A DNA stretch of 64,000 nucleotides, taken from assembly GCF_013409255.1 (NCBI RefSeq), contig NZ_JACCAS010000002.1, forward strand, positions 806,001 through 870,000, written 5' to 3'. Below the pieces are notes generated by a model. The model did no database searches and was not told the DNA's origin. It saw nothing but the letters and a program-made list of their open reading frames with translations. Numbering within the stretch: the first letter of the stretch is position 1; the number at the start of each line of letters is the position of its first letter. This DNA comes from Paraburkholderia bryophila (GTDB lineage Bacteria; Pseudomonadota; Gammaproteobacteria; Burkholderiales; Burkholderiaceae). Made by a program: the position numbers and the translations under genes. Shown here piece by piece: positions 17,286-25,979 of this stretch.

Positions 17286-18845
17286 TCAACGCACCGGCGG
17301 CAACGAGAACACCGCGATAGCTTCGGCCAGTTGGCCCGTCTGCGTCTTCAACACCTCGGCGGAAGCGCTCGCTTCCTCGACCAGCGCGGCGTTCTGCTGG
17401 GTCGTCTGATCCATGCTCGCCACCGCGATGTTGACCTGCTCGATGCCCGAGCTTTGCTCGACCGACGCCGCGCTGATCTCGCCCATGATGTCGGTCACGC
17501 GGCGCACCGCATGCACCACTTCCTGCATGGTTTCGCCGGCACGTCCCACGTACTGCGAGCCGCCTGCGATCTGTGCCGCGGATTCCTCGATCAACGCCTT
17601 GATCTCCTTGGCGGCCGCCGCGCTGCGCTGCGCAAGAGTCCGCACTTCGCCGGCCACCACCGCGAAACCGCGGCCTTCTTCGCCGGCGCGCGCCGCCTCG
17701 ACCGCGGCGTTCAACGCGAGAATATTGGTCTGAAACGCGATCCCTTCGATCACACCGATGATGTCGCCGATCCGATGCGACGACTGCGAAATCCCGCGCA
17801 TCGTCTCGACCACCTGACCCACTACTTCGCCGCCACGCGCCGCCGTCTCGGATGCGTTGTGCGCGAGCTGGCTGGCCTGCTTCGCGTTGTCGGCATTCTG
17901 TTTCACGGTCGCGGTGATCTGCTCCATGCTCGACGCCGTTTCACCCAGCGCGCTAGCCTGCTGTTCGGTACGACGCGACAGATCGGCGTTGCCCGCCGCG
18001 ATCTCGTGCGACACCGACGAAATCAGCGTCGCGCCGCTGCGAATCTGCGTGATCGCGTGCGCGAGACGATGCTGCATGCGCTGCATCGCGGCGAGCAGGC
18101 TAGTTTCGTCGCCGGGTTTCGTGTCGACCACGAGATCGAGTTCGCCGTCGGCGATTCGCGCGGCAATCTGCGCCGCGTACGCGGGTTCGCCGCCGAGTTG
18201 CCGCAAGATGCTACGCAGGATCACACCGATCACCACTGACACCAGCAGACACAAAATCAGCGCGGCGCCGACGTATTGCAGAAGCGTCGAATAAAACGCG
18301 GCATCGATGTCGTCGGTGAAAACGCCGGTCACGATCGTCCAGTCCCACGGTTTATAAAGCCGCACGTAGTTGATCTTCGGCGCCATCTGATTGGAGCCCG
18401 GCTTGAGAAACTCCAGATGGATGAATCCATCGCCGTCGCGTTCGGCGAGATCCGAACCGTCCTTGAAGACGTGACGCCCTTGCGGATCGGTGAAGCCGCT
18501 CATGTCCTTGCCTTCGAGGTCGCCGCGCACGCCGTGCATCAGGACCCGGGCGTGCGCGTCTTCGATCACGAGGTAGCCGCCGGCACCGTCGTAGCGCATG
18601 GCGCGCAGGTCGGCCATCGCCGTGCGTTGCGCGTCGGCGAGCGGCATCGTGCCGGCCGCGACGAGGCCGTTATAGCGGTCGAGCACGCTGTACGCGACGC
18701 TGACCACGCTCTTCAATTCAGCCTGGCGGTCGGCGATCATCGTGTCGCGCGTTTTGAAAGCACCCCATAGGCCGATCGCCAGAATGCCCATGCACATTAC
18801 CGCTAGCGCAAGCCAAAGCCGCACTTTCAGGCGAAACCGTTCCAT
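17286..18845 (-). CDS. Methyl-accepting chemotaxis protein with single Cache domain
   Basis: Inner-membrane chemoreceptor of 519 residues. Membrane segments at about 10-30 and 188-210 enclose a periplasmic sCache_2-type domain ([21 protein letters not shown], then [18 protein letters not shown]), which usually binds small organic acids. A HAMP linker and the long coiled coil follow. The signalling tip has [21 protein letters not shown], the segment that contacts CheA and CheW. There is no C-terminal pentapeptide for CheR/CheB. Ligand unknown. Confidence 0.92.
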   Translation of the reverse strand: MERFRLKVRLWLALAVMCMGILAIGLWGAFKTRDTMIADRQAELKSVVSVAYSVLDRYNGLVAAGTMPLADAQRTAMADLRAMRYDGAGGYLVIEDAHARVLMHGVRGDLEGKDMSGFTDPQGRHVFKDGSDLAERDGDGFIHLEFLKPGSNQMAPKINYVRLYKPWDWTIVTGVFTDDIDAAFYSTLLQYVGAALILCLLVSVVIGVILRSILRQLGGEPAYAAQIAARIADGELDLVVDTKPGDETSLLAAMQRMQHRLAHAITQIRSGATLISSVSHEIAAGNADLSRRTEQQASALGETASSMEQITATVKQNADNAKQASQLAHNASETAARGGEVVGQVVETMRGISQSSHRIGDIIGVIEGIAFQTNILALNAAVEAARAGEEGRGFAVVAGEVRTLAQRSAAAAKEIKALIEESAAQIAGGSQYVGRAGETMQEVVHAVRRVTDIMGEISAASVEQSSGIEQVNIAVASMDQTTQQNAALVEEASASAEVLKTQTGQLAEAIAVFSLPPVR

Positions 18846-19068
18846 CTCCGTGTCCCTTGTCCTTATGATCGCCGCGCGAGGCGGACGCCCCGGCGGTGCA
18901 TGTCACTCTCCGGATTAACGGCGGAACGGGGGAAAACTTCAGGCTGGGTCGACGGATGCCTTGCTCGCCGCCTTCAGGCAGCAGCGTTCCGAGTAGAAAT
19001 AGACGCGCGGTTCGAACGCCGGCGCGGGGTCGTCCGTTTTGATTGCATGCGCAACGATCTGCGAAACG

Positions 19069-19608
19069 TCACTCCGCCGGCAACGTGAGCGCAGCGACTT
19101 CGCAACGCGGCCATTGCCGCAAGACGTCGGGCGCCAGCAGCAGCTTGGCGGCTCGCACGCCCGCCCCCATGACGATCTGCGAGCGCGCCATCACCTCGGC
19201 GTCGACCAGCACGCGCCAATCGTCAGGCAAGCCGAATGCCGTGATACCGCCGAATTCCATGCCGCTGTGCTCGACCGCGGCCTCGCGCTTGGCGAACGAA
19301 AGCCGTTGCGCGCCCAGCGCGGCCTTCACCGCGCCGTTGATATCGAGCCGCAGCGATCCGAGCGAGACCAATGCCGCGTAATGCTCGCCGCCGTCTTTCT
19401 TATAGCGGACCACGATCGTGTTCGCGCAGTCTTCGAGGCCGAAGCCGTAGCGCGCGCTGAATGCGGCGGTGTCCGACGCGTCGTCGCTGACGGCGAAAAC
19501 CGTCACGCCTTCAGCGGGCAACTGCTCGACGACGTGAGCGGGCAAATGTGCTTGCAATTGCCCGGAAGGAATGACGTCGAGCCGCGGGTCGAGTTCGTGC
19601 GAGTGCAT
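19069..19608 (-). CDS. YbaK/EbsC-domain protein (aminoacyl-tRNA deacylase family)
   Basis: A 179-residue single-domain protein of the YbaK/ProX family, which removes wrongly attached amino acids from tRNA. Visible family features are the lysine in LSFAKREAA, the EFGGITAFGLP segment, and VMGAGVRAAKLLLAP at the C-terminus. The free-standing form edits tRNA in trans. A specific substrate (Cys-tRNAPro, Ala-tRNAPro or other) cannot be read. Single gene. Confidence 0.8.
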   Translation of the reverse strand: MHSHELDPRLDVIPSGQLQAHLPAHVVEQLPAEGVTVFAVSDDASDTAAFSARYGFGLEDCANTIVVRYKKDGGEHYAALVSLGSLRLDINGAVKAALGAQRLSFAKREAAVEHSGMEFGGITAFGLPDDWRVLVDAEVMARSQIVMGAGVRAAKLLLAPDVLRQWPRCEVAALTLPAE

Positions 19609-19816
19609 AGTGATCGATGTGAGTGAGGGTGCCCCGGCATTCTAACCAGGGGTGCGTTTGCGATGCATCGCAGCGGCGGCGCACGCCTGCCGCGCTTGTT
19701 ATAGTGACAGGCACAAGGTTTGCGAAAGACTTCGAGGCGAACTCCGCGTCGAGGCGACCTCAACGGCTCTCGCATCCGCCCGTCGCGGCGCCGGAACCCC
19801 ATTGAGAAACACCACC

Positions 19817-21166
19817 ATGGACATCGACACGCTCTCCGCCGAGAACCTTCAACACGTGGCCCGCAGGCAGGCGAACTGGGCCATCGGCGCGTTCAAACAG
19901 TTTTCCGACGACCGCTGCGCGGCCATGGCTGCCAGCATCGCGTTCTATGCGGCGTTTTCGCTCGCGCCCACGCTGGTCATGGTGATCGCGGTGGCGGGCT
20001 GGTTCTTCGGCGCCGAAGCCGCGCGCGGCGAACTGTTCAATCATATTCACGGCCTGCTCGGCGACCAGGCCGCCGCGGGCGTGCAGACCATCGTCGAGAA
20101 CGCGCATCACAGCGGCAGCGCCGGCGGCGTCGCGGCGATCATTTCGTTCAGCATGCTGGCAATCGGCGCGTCGGCCACCTTCTCCTCGCTCAATAGCGCA
20201 CTCAATATAGTGTGGCCCTACAGCGGACCGCGCTCGTCGAGCGTGATCGCGATGGTGCGGGTCCGCCTGATCTCGTTCGGGCTGGTGCTCGGCGTCGCGT
20301 TTCTGCTGATCGTCTCGCTGGTGCTCGATACGGTCATCACGTTCGTCGGCAAGTGGTTGTGGGGCAATTCGCCGTATGTGGTGATCGGCAACCTGATGCA
20401 ACTCGCCGTCGGTCTGCTGGTGCTCGCGTTCGCATTCGCCGGCTTGCTCAAGTTCTTGCCGGACGACAACGTGCGCTGGCGCGATGCACTGGTCGGCGGA
20501 ATCGTCGCGGCTGTTCTGTTTTCGGCGGGCAAGAAACTCTTCGCGCTCTACATCGCGCACGCCGGCATGGCCAGTTCGTTCGGCGCGGCCGGCTCGCTCG
20601 CCGTGCTGCTGATGTGGCTGTACTTCTCGGCGGCGGTGCTGCTGCTGGGCGCGGAGTTCTCGGCGGCGCGCGGGCGCATGCACGATCCCCGAGGCGGTTG
20701 GGGCATGCAGGACAACATGCCGCCCGGCAGCCGCGCGAAACTGGCTTCGGTGCTGGCGGCGTCGACCGTTTCGGCGAATGCGGTGCCGCATAGGGATGAG
20801 CCCGCAATCGATAACGCCGTAGCCCTACCCGCAGCGCGCGCGGCAGCGGCAGGCGCCGCAGGAGCATGGCCCGGTGCAACCCCCGCGTCGGCATCGGTAT
20901 TTCGGGTGAAGCCGCGCACCAGGGCTTCCGCACGCGCAGCCGCGCTCAAGGTCGGACGCACCGTGGTACAGGCCGAAGCTCAGGCCACTCGCATTGCCGC
21001 CGTCACGCTAATCGAGGCAAGCCGCACAGCGGTGGCGGCCGACCGTTATGTCAGGCGCCACCCGTGGACCTCGGTGTTATTCGCCGCTGCCGCGGGACTC
21101 GCCGCCGCCACCATCGCGCGCCGCAACGCCGACGACAACGCCGACCACAGTACGCGCGCCCCGTAA
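19817..21166 (+). CDS. YihY/BrkB family membrane protein with ElaB-like tail
   Basis: Inner-membrane protein of 449 residues. The first ~300 residues form the YihY domain with six membrane segments: FSDDRCAAMAASIAFYAAFSLAP at the start, and AGSLAVLLMWLYFSAAVLLLGAEF near the end. The C-terminal ~120 residues are different: a helical Ala/Arg/Thr-rich stretch, then RYVRRHPWTSVLFAAAAGLAAATIARR, which looks like the membrane anchor of ElaB/YqjD (DUF883) proteins. I start at the ATG at 19817. Role unknown; YihY was once called RNase BN in error. Confidence 0.85.
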   Translation: MDIDTLSAENLQHVARRQANWAIGAFKQFSDDRCAAMAASIAFYAAFSLAPTLVMVIAVAGWFFGAEAARGELFNHIHGLLGDQAAAGVQTIVENAHHSGSAGGVAAIISFSMLAIGASATFSSLNSALNIVWPYSGPRSSSVIAMVRVRLISFGLVLGVAFLLIVSLVLDTVITFVGKWLWGNSPYVVIGNLMQLAVGLLVLAFAFAGLLKFLPDDNVRWRDALVGGIVAAVLFSAGKKLFALYIAHAGMASSFGAAGSLAVLLMWLYFSAAVLLLGAEFSAARGRMHDPRGGWGMQDNMPPGSRAKLASVLAASTVSANAVPHRDEPAIDNAVALPAARAAAAGAAGAWPGATPASASVFRVKPRTRASARAAALKVGRTVVQAEAQATRIAAVTLIEASRTAVAADRYVRRHPWTSVLFAAAAGLAAATIARRNADDNADHSTRAP

Positions 21167-21575
21167 TACTTGAGGAATGCAACCGCGAAGGTTGCACTCA
21201 GGTGGTCCACCGGGTTGCTTCAACTCACACCCCACAACGTCTGTCTAGCGTCCCGGTCAAGGGTGCACATTTCATTTTTATACGACCGCTACAAAGCGCT
21301 CAGGACGACTAGACGACTAACTTACAAATGCCATTCAAACAAGTGCCAAAAGTGCGGGTACCGAGGCACTCACTGTCTACAAAACAACAATAATGCTTGC
21401 TCGATGAATAAATATTGCAAAAATAGAAATAATCGTTAACAGGCTTTAAATACAAGGCTTTGCGTGTTTTGTCAGTTTTTGGAGACAGTCTTTTTTTTCC
21501 AGTTCGTGCGGGTAGACCCCCTGCGCTATTCTGCGATTCGCAACAACGAAACTAATCATCTGCGTGGAGAAATGG
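21167..21575. promoter_or_regulatory. Porin upstream region
   Basis: A 409-base stretch with no gene, AT-rich from about 21350 to 21500 and unlike its surroundings in composition. This is expected for the promoter and leader of a highly expressed porin. GTGGAGA at 21564-21570 is the porin Shine-Dalgarno. I see no clear operator symmetry. Confidence 0.5.
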
Positions 21576-22724
21576 ATGAAACGAATCGCACTGTCTACCC
21601 TCTCGCTGGCGCTCCTCGGCGCCACCGGCGTGGCACATGCTCAAAGCAGCGTTACCCTGTACGGCGTGCTGGATGACTCGATCCAATACGTGTCGAATGT
21701 TGGCGGCAAGAGCCTGTACAACATGGCTGCAGGCAACCTTCAAGGCAACCGTTGGGGCATGAAGGGCACGGAAGACCTGGGCGGTGGCCTGAAGGCGATC
21801 TTCCAGTTGGAAAACGGCTTTAACCCGAACAACGGCTCGCTCGGTCAAGGTGGCCGCATGTTCGGTCGTCAAGCCTACGTCGGCCTGACAGGCGATGCAT
21901 GGGGCACGGTCACGGTTGGCCGCCAGTACGACCCGCTGGTCGACCTGGTTCAGCCGCTGACGGGTGACAACTACTGGGGCAGCACGTTCACGACCGCAGG
22001 CGACGTCGACAACAACGACAACAGCTCGCGCACGAACAACGCAGTGAAGTACACTTCGCCGGTGTGGGGCGGCTTCCAGTTCGAAGGCATGTACGCGCTG
22101 GGCGGCGTTGCAGGTCAAACGGGCTCGGGTCAATCGTGGGCAGGCGCGGCAACGTACGCAACGGGTCCGTTCAGCGTCGCAGCCGGTTACTTCCGCCTGG
22201 ACAATGCGGCCAGCTCGGTACCGCGCACGACTTGGGGCGGCACGTCGGACGGCACGTTCGACGGCATCCAGAACATCGCGTACCAGACGGCCAAGTCGAT
22301 CGGTATCGCTTCGGTGGCAGCGCAATACGTCGTTGGCCCGATCACGACCGGTCTGCGCTACAGCAACGTTCAGTACAAGCCGGATGCAGCATCGGGCTTC
22401 GGCACGACCGAGAAGTACAACGTCGGCGCTGGTTTCGTGAACTACCAGGTCACTCCGGCAGCTCTGCTGGGCTTGGGCTACACGTACACGCACGGCAACG
22501 GCGATTCGACCGCGACGTACCATCAAGTTTCGCTGGGTGGCGACTACAACCTGTCGAAGCGTACGGACGTCTACCTGGTCGGCGCATGGCAACATGCTAA
22601 CGGCAACCAGCGCAATGCAGCGGGTCAAGTCGTGTCGGCAGTCGCTTCGGTGGCTGACTATGGCTTCAGCTCGAGCAGCATCAACCAGACGATCGTCAGC
22701 CTGGGTATCCGCCACAAGTTCTAA
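21576..22724 (+). CDS. Classical Gram-negative trimeric porin
   Basis: Outer-membrane general diffusion porin of 382 residues. Signal peptide 1-21 (ending GVAHA), then QSSVTLYGVLDDSIQYVSN, the usual start of the first strand in Burkholderia porins. RWGMKGTEDLGGGLKAIFQLENGF, the constriction-loop region and the final phenylalanine (GIRHKF) also fit. Codon choice is far more biased than in neighbours, a sign of high expression. The start is the ATG at 21576 because the GTG at 21564 lies in the GGAGA ribosome-binding site. A terminator follows. Confidence 0.95.
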   Translation: MKRIALSTLSLALLGATGVAHAQSSVTLYGVLDDSIQYVSNVGGKSLYNMAAGNLQGNRWGMKGTEDLGGGLKAIFQLENGFNPNNGSLGQGGRMFGRQAYVGLTGDAWGTVTVGRQYDPLVDLVQPLTGDNYWGSTFTTAGDVDNNDNSSRTNNAVKYTSPVWGGFQFEGMYALGGVAGQTGSGQSWAGAATYATGPFSVAAGYFRLDNAASSVPRTTWGGTSDGTFDGIQNIAYQTAKSIGIASVAAQYVVGPITTGLRYSNVQYKPDAASGFGTTEKYNVGAGFVNYQVTPAALLGLGYTYTHGNGDSTATYHQVSLGGDYNLSKRTDVYLVGAWQHANGNQRNAAGQVVSAVASVADYGFSSSSINQTIVSLGIRHKF

Positions 22725-22762
22725 GCGAACTTGACGGACTGCTGAAGCACCACGCAGTTCAA

Positions 22763-22800
22763 AACCAGCCACGGGCGCAAGCCGGTGGCTGGGTTTTTTC
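22763..22800 (+). terminator. Porin terminator
   Basis: CCAGCCAC at 22765-22772 pairs with GTGGCTGG at 22785-22792; an inner GGC/GCC closes a GCAA tetraloop, and six T follow. It lies about 40 bases past the porin stop. Confidence 0.9.
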
Positions 22801-22839
22801 GTCCGGTGGTTTTGCATTCACGCGAGCCGCCGCGGCAAC

Positions 22840-22884
22840 AAAAAAGGCCGTCAGTCAGCGCTTATCGCGCTTCGTGACGACCTT
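22840..22884 (-). terminator. Terminator of the Anbu operon
   Basis: On the minus strand a 10-bp stem (22875-22884 with 22844-22853, one G-U pair) encloses a second small stem AGCGC/GCGCT, and a T-run follows (A-run at 22838-22845). It lies some 55 bases past the Anbu stop. Confidence 0.85.
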
Positions 22885-22940
22885 CTTTGGTATTGATCGC
22901 GTTGCAGTTGCGCGCGCCTTGACCTTGACGCGCCACAGAT

Positions 22941-23813
22941 CTACCGCCGCTGCGACTTGCCCTTTTCCGCCTGCGCCAAAGTCTGCGCGGGCTTCGCGTC
23001 GAGTTCATGCTCGACGCCGTCGGCGCCAACCGGCGCGCGATGCAGCACCAGCGCACGCTCGCGCTGCAACAGCGGCACGTTCGGCGATTCCTGCCAGTCA
23101 GGATCGGGAATCTCGCCGAATACCTGACGCAAGCGCTCGCCCCAGGTGCGGTGAATCATCTCGAAGTACGTGTTGTCGTGGTCGATCGAGACGAAGCGCG
23201 TGACGCGCAGCGAATCCTTCTCATACACCAGCAGATCGAGCGGCAGCCCGACCGACAGGTTCGAGCGCAGCGTCGAATCCATCGAGATCAGCGCGCACTT
23301 GGCCGCTTCGTCGAGCGGTGTGGACGGTGTCAGCACGCGGTCGATGATCGGCTTGCCGTATTTGGCCTCGCCGATCTGGAAATACGGATTCACCGCCGAC
23401 GCTTCGATGAAATTGCCCGCCGCGTAGATCATGAACAGGCGCGGCCGGTTGCCGGCAATCTGCCCGCCCAGAATAAAGCTGCAATTGAAGTCGACGCCGA
23501 ATTCCTGCAACGCCTCCGCCTCGCGCTGATGCACGCTGCGCACCGCGCGGCCGATCACGCGGGCCGCGTCGGCCATGGTGGGTGCGTTCCAGAGCGTGGG
23601 CAAGGTGGGGTCGAGCGGCTCGGACAGCTCGTGCAGCACCGCCTGCGTGAGCGACAGATTGCCCGCGCCCAGCAGCACCAGCATGCGCTCGCCGGCTTGC
23701 TCGAACACCGACATCTTGCGCGCGGTGCTGATGTGATCGACGCCCGCATTGGTGCGCGTGTCCGACAGGAACACGAGCCCGTCGTCGACGGACATCGCTA
23801 CACAGTAAGTCAT
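22941..23813 (-). CDS. Anbu, proteasome-like peptidase subunit
   Basis: Anbu (ancestral beta subunit, also BPH) belongs to the Ntn-hydrolase fold of proteasome beta subunits and HslV, and forms large ring or helical assemblies. The 290-residue protein begins MTYCVAMSVDDGLVFLSDTRTNAG, so Thr2 would be the N-terminal nucleophile after Met removal. The middle has FNCSFILGGQIAGNRPRLFMIYAAGNF and YGKPIIDR. The C-terminal ~40 residues are charged and low-complexity. It is the last gene of a four-gene cluster with transglutaminase-like, alpha-E and ATP-grasp proteins, the known Anbu neighbourhood. A hairpin region separates it from the gene before. Physiological substrate unknown. Confidence 0.92.
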   Translation of the reverse strand: MTYCVAMSVDDGLVFLSDTRTNAGVDHISTARKMSVFEQAGERMLVLLGAGNLSLTQAVLHELSEPLDPTLPTLWNAPTMADAARVIGRAVRSVHQREAEALQEFGVDFNCSFILGGQIAGNRPRLFMIYAAGNFIEASAVNPYFQIGEAKYGKPIIDRVLTPSTPLDEAAKCALISMDSTLRSNLSVGLPLDLLVYEKDSLRVTRFVSIDHDNTYFEMIHRTWGERLRQVFGEIPDPDWQESPNVPLLQRERALVLHRAPVGADGVEHELDAKPAQTLAQAEKGKSQRR

Positions 23814-23950
23814 AGGAAAAGGTACCTGCTAAAAAGCCAACTGAACGGCGCTATTGTAATGCGGCGCGCATGCGCCACTGTCCGTATTACGGCTCCGGCA
23901 GGCCCAAACTGAATGGATATGTGGGCCGGCGCTCTCTGAATGCGCCGGCG

Positions 23951-23998
23951 GAGCCGCTCAGGCGGCTCGCTCAAGGGGCCCTCTGCGGCCCCTGAGCC
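23951..23998 (-). promoter_or_regulatory. Paired hairpins between transglutaminase gene and Anbu
   Basis: Directly after the transglutaminase stop lie two GC-rich stem-loops: 23951-23957 with 23962-23968, and 23974-23980 with 23987-23993. An alternative pairing of 23964-23968 with 23994-23998 shares bases with the first. No T-run follows. The arrangement could slow or stop transcription before anbu or process the mRNA; this is inference. Confidence 0.45.
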
Positions 23999-24001
23999 GC
24001 T

Positions 24002-24802
24002 TTATTGCGCCAACTGCCCACTCACCGTCACCGACACCTTCAACTGCTCTTCCAGGCCGCCGATCCGCCTTCCACGCACCGGCGCGGCGGCTTCGTAATC
24101 TCGCGCAACCGCGAGTCGGCAGTAGATTTCGCTGGCAAACGCGGCGTGCGTGACGTCGACGGAAATCCAGCCTTTGCCGTCGAGCCATACATCGACCCAC
24201 GCATGGCTCGCGCCGTGCTCGACGTCGCCCGGTTCGATATAGCCGCTCACGTAGCGCGCCGGAATGCCACGCGCCCGGCAGCAGGCCAGCATCAGATGCG
24301 CATGGTCCTGGCACACGCCGTTGCCGAGCGCGAGCGCCTGCGCGGCGGTGCTCGTGACTTCGGTCACGCCCGGGTTGTATTGCACGCGCTGCACGATCTG
24401 CTCGGACAGTGCGATCAGGTTGGCCGCGCTAGCCAGCGCCGGCACCGTATTGGCCAGTTCGCGGATCGCCGCGTCCGCTTCGGTCAAGCGCGTCGAGCAG
24501 GTGAAATGTTCGAGCGGAATTGGCCCGACGCCGTCGGGCAAATGGCCGTCGACCAGCGGAATCGTGTCGACTTCACCCGCCACATGCAGACGGATTTCGT
24601 TGTGCGGCTTGTTGATGACCAGCGTATGCAGCACGTTGCCGTAGGCGTCGAAGGTCGCGTCGAGCTTGCCGGGCGCGTCGATGCTCCAGCGCCGCACCAC
24701 CTGCGACGCGCCGCTTGCCGGCGTCAGACGCAATTGCTGGATCGAATAATGGACCGTCGCTTCGTAGCGATAGGACGTGTCGTGGCGGATCGTCAGGTAC
24801 AT
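24002..24802 (-). CDS. Transglutaminase-like cysteine protease of the Anbu cluster
   Basis: A 266-residue protein with an N-terminal beta domain (about 1-100) and a transglutaminase-like core. The triad is visible: C164 in GNGVCQDHAHL, H200 in GASHAWVDVW and D216 in WISVDVTH. There is no signal peptide. Bacterial members act as peptidases or amide-forming enzymes. It starts 12 bases after the alpha-E gene stops, with GGAG before its ATG. Its constant pairing with alpha-E and circularly permuted ATP-grasp proteins suggests that one makes and the other removes an amide-linked tag or peptide, but that is inference. Confidence 0.88.
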   Translation of the reverse strand: MYLTIRHDTSYRYEATVHYSIQQLRLTPASGASQVVRRWSIDAPGKLDATFDAYGNVLHTLVINKPHNEIRLHVAGEVDTIPLVDGHLPDGVGPIPLEHFTCSTRLTEADAAIRELANTVPALASAANLIALSEQIVQRVQYNPGVTEVTSTAAQALALGNGVCQDHAHLMLACCRARGIPARYVSGYIEPGDVEHGASHAWVDVWLDGKGWISVDVTHAAFASEIYCRLAVARDYEAAAPVRGRRIGGLEEQLKVSVTVSGQLAQ

Positions 24803-24814
24803 GGGAAAACTCCG

Positions 24815-25765
24815 TCAGGCGACTGGCAGCATCAGATAGGTACGCGCAACCAGATTGCCGAGCTCGAACACGCGAGCAAGGAACTGCGTCAGATAGGCGT
24901 GCAGGCCGGCTTCGAAAATCTGCCGGATGTCGGAGTACACCAGTTCGGCGCGCAGCTTGCCGGCGAACCGTTCGCACTGGTTCGAGCCCGAGGTACGCAG
25001 CATCGCCAGATTCGCGCAGACGCCTTCGAGCGACGCCAGCAGCGACCTCGGCATCTGCTGGTTCAGGATCATCAGCTCGACCACCCGCGCCGGTGTGACG
25101 ACGTCGCGATACACCTTGCGATAGATCTCCAGCGCCGACACCGAACTCAGAATCGACGTCCAGTAATAGAAGTCTTCGAGCTGGCGCGCGGCGTCGCGTG
25201 AATTCGGTTCGACGTCCGCGAAACGCACGTCGAGAATCCGCGCGGTGTTGTCGGCCCGTTCGAGAAACGTGCCGAGCTGCGTGAAGAAGAACGCGTCGTC
25301 CTGCAACGCGGTACCGATCGTCACGCCGCGCGACAGGTGCGAGCGAAATTTCACCCACTCGAACAGCGCGCCCGGATTACTGGCCGCCTGGCCTGACGCT
25401 ATGCGCTCGTTGAATTCGAGCCACGTGTCGTTGATGGTTTCCCACCATTCGGTTGTCAACGTGCCGCGTACGGCACGGGCGTTTTCGCGCGCGGCCTGCA
25501 GACACGAGTGAATACTTGACGGATTGTTGGCATCCGCCACCATGAAATCGAGCACGTGTTCGCGGGTCGGCTCGTCGTAGCGCTGCGCGAACGCGGTTTC
25601 GAGTTCGGAGATGCGCAGCACCGAACGTTGCGTGCGCGCCTCCTGTTCGGTCGTCTGCGGCAAAAGCAGCGCTTTCAGGTTGATGTCGAGCATGCGGGCG
25701 GTGTTCTCCGCGCGCTCCACGTAGCGGGCCATCCAGAAAAGGTGATCGGCGGTGCGGCTTAGCAT
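24815..25765 (-). CDS. Alpha-E domain protein of the Anbu cluster
   Basis: A 316-residue all-helical protein of the alpha-E (DUF403) family. It begins MLSRTADHLFWMARYVERAENTARMLDIN, the conserved opening of this family, and has a second copy of the theme in FLERADNTARILDVRF. I use the ATG at 25765 because family members start there; the frame stays open upstream without family similarity. Alpha-E proteins occur beside ATP-grasp proteins and are thought to work with them. Biochemical role unknown. Confidence 0.88.
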   Translation of the reverse strand: MLSRTADHLFWMARYVERAENTARMLDINLKALLLPQTTEQEARTQRSVLRISELETAFAQRYDEPTREHVLDFMVADANNPSSIHSCLQAARENARAVRGTLTTEWWETINDTWLEFNERIASGQAASNPGALFEWVKFRSHLSRGVTIGTALQDDAFFFTQLGTFLERADNTARILDVRFADVEPNSRDAARQLEDFYYWTSILSSVSALEIYRKVYRDVVTPARVVELMILNQQMPRSLLASLEGVCANLAMLRTSGSNQCERFAGKLRAELVYSDIRQIFEAGLHAYLTQFLARVFELGNLVARTYLMLPVA

Positions 25766-25979
25766 GACGGCGTTCCGTATCTGATGACGCGAGGCCTTCG
25801 TCGAAGTAAAAGGTCCGCGCTGGTTATCCGTATGCGCCAGTGGCGAGCATGCTGCCTGTTGCGTGCTGCCCCGGCGCGCTGGGTTGCAATCGCGCTTGCC
25901 TGGCTGGCGAAAATGATTCGCTGGCTGCGCGCATGCATGATTCGCATGCGCTACCTCGGCAAGCGTGTCGACAACCGCG

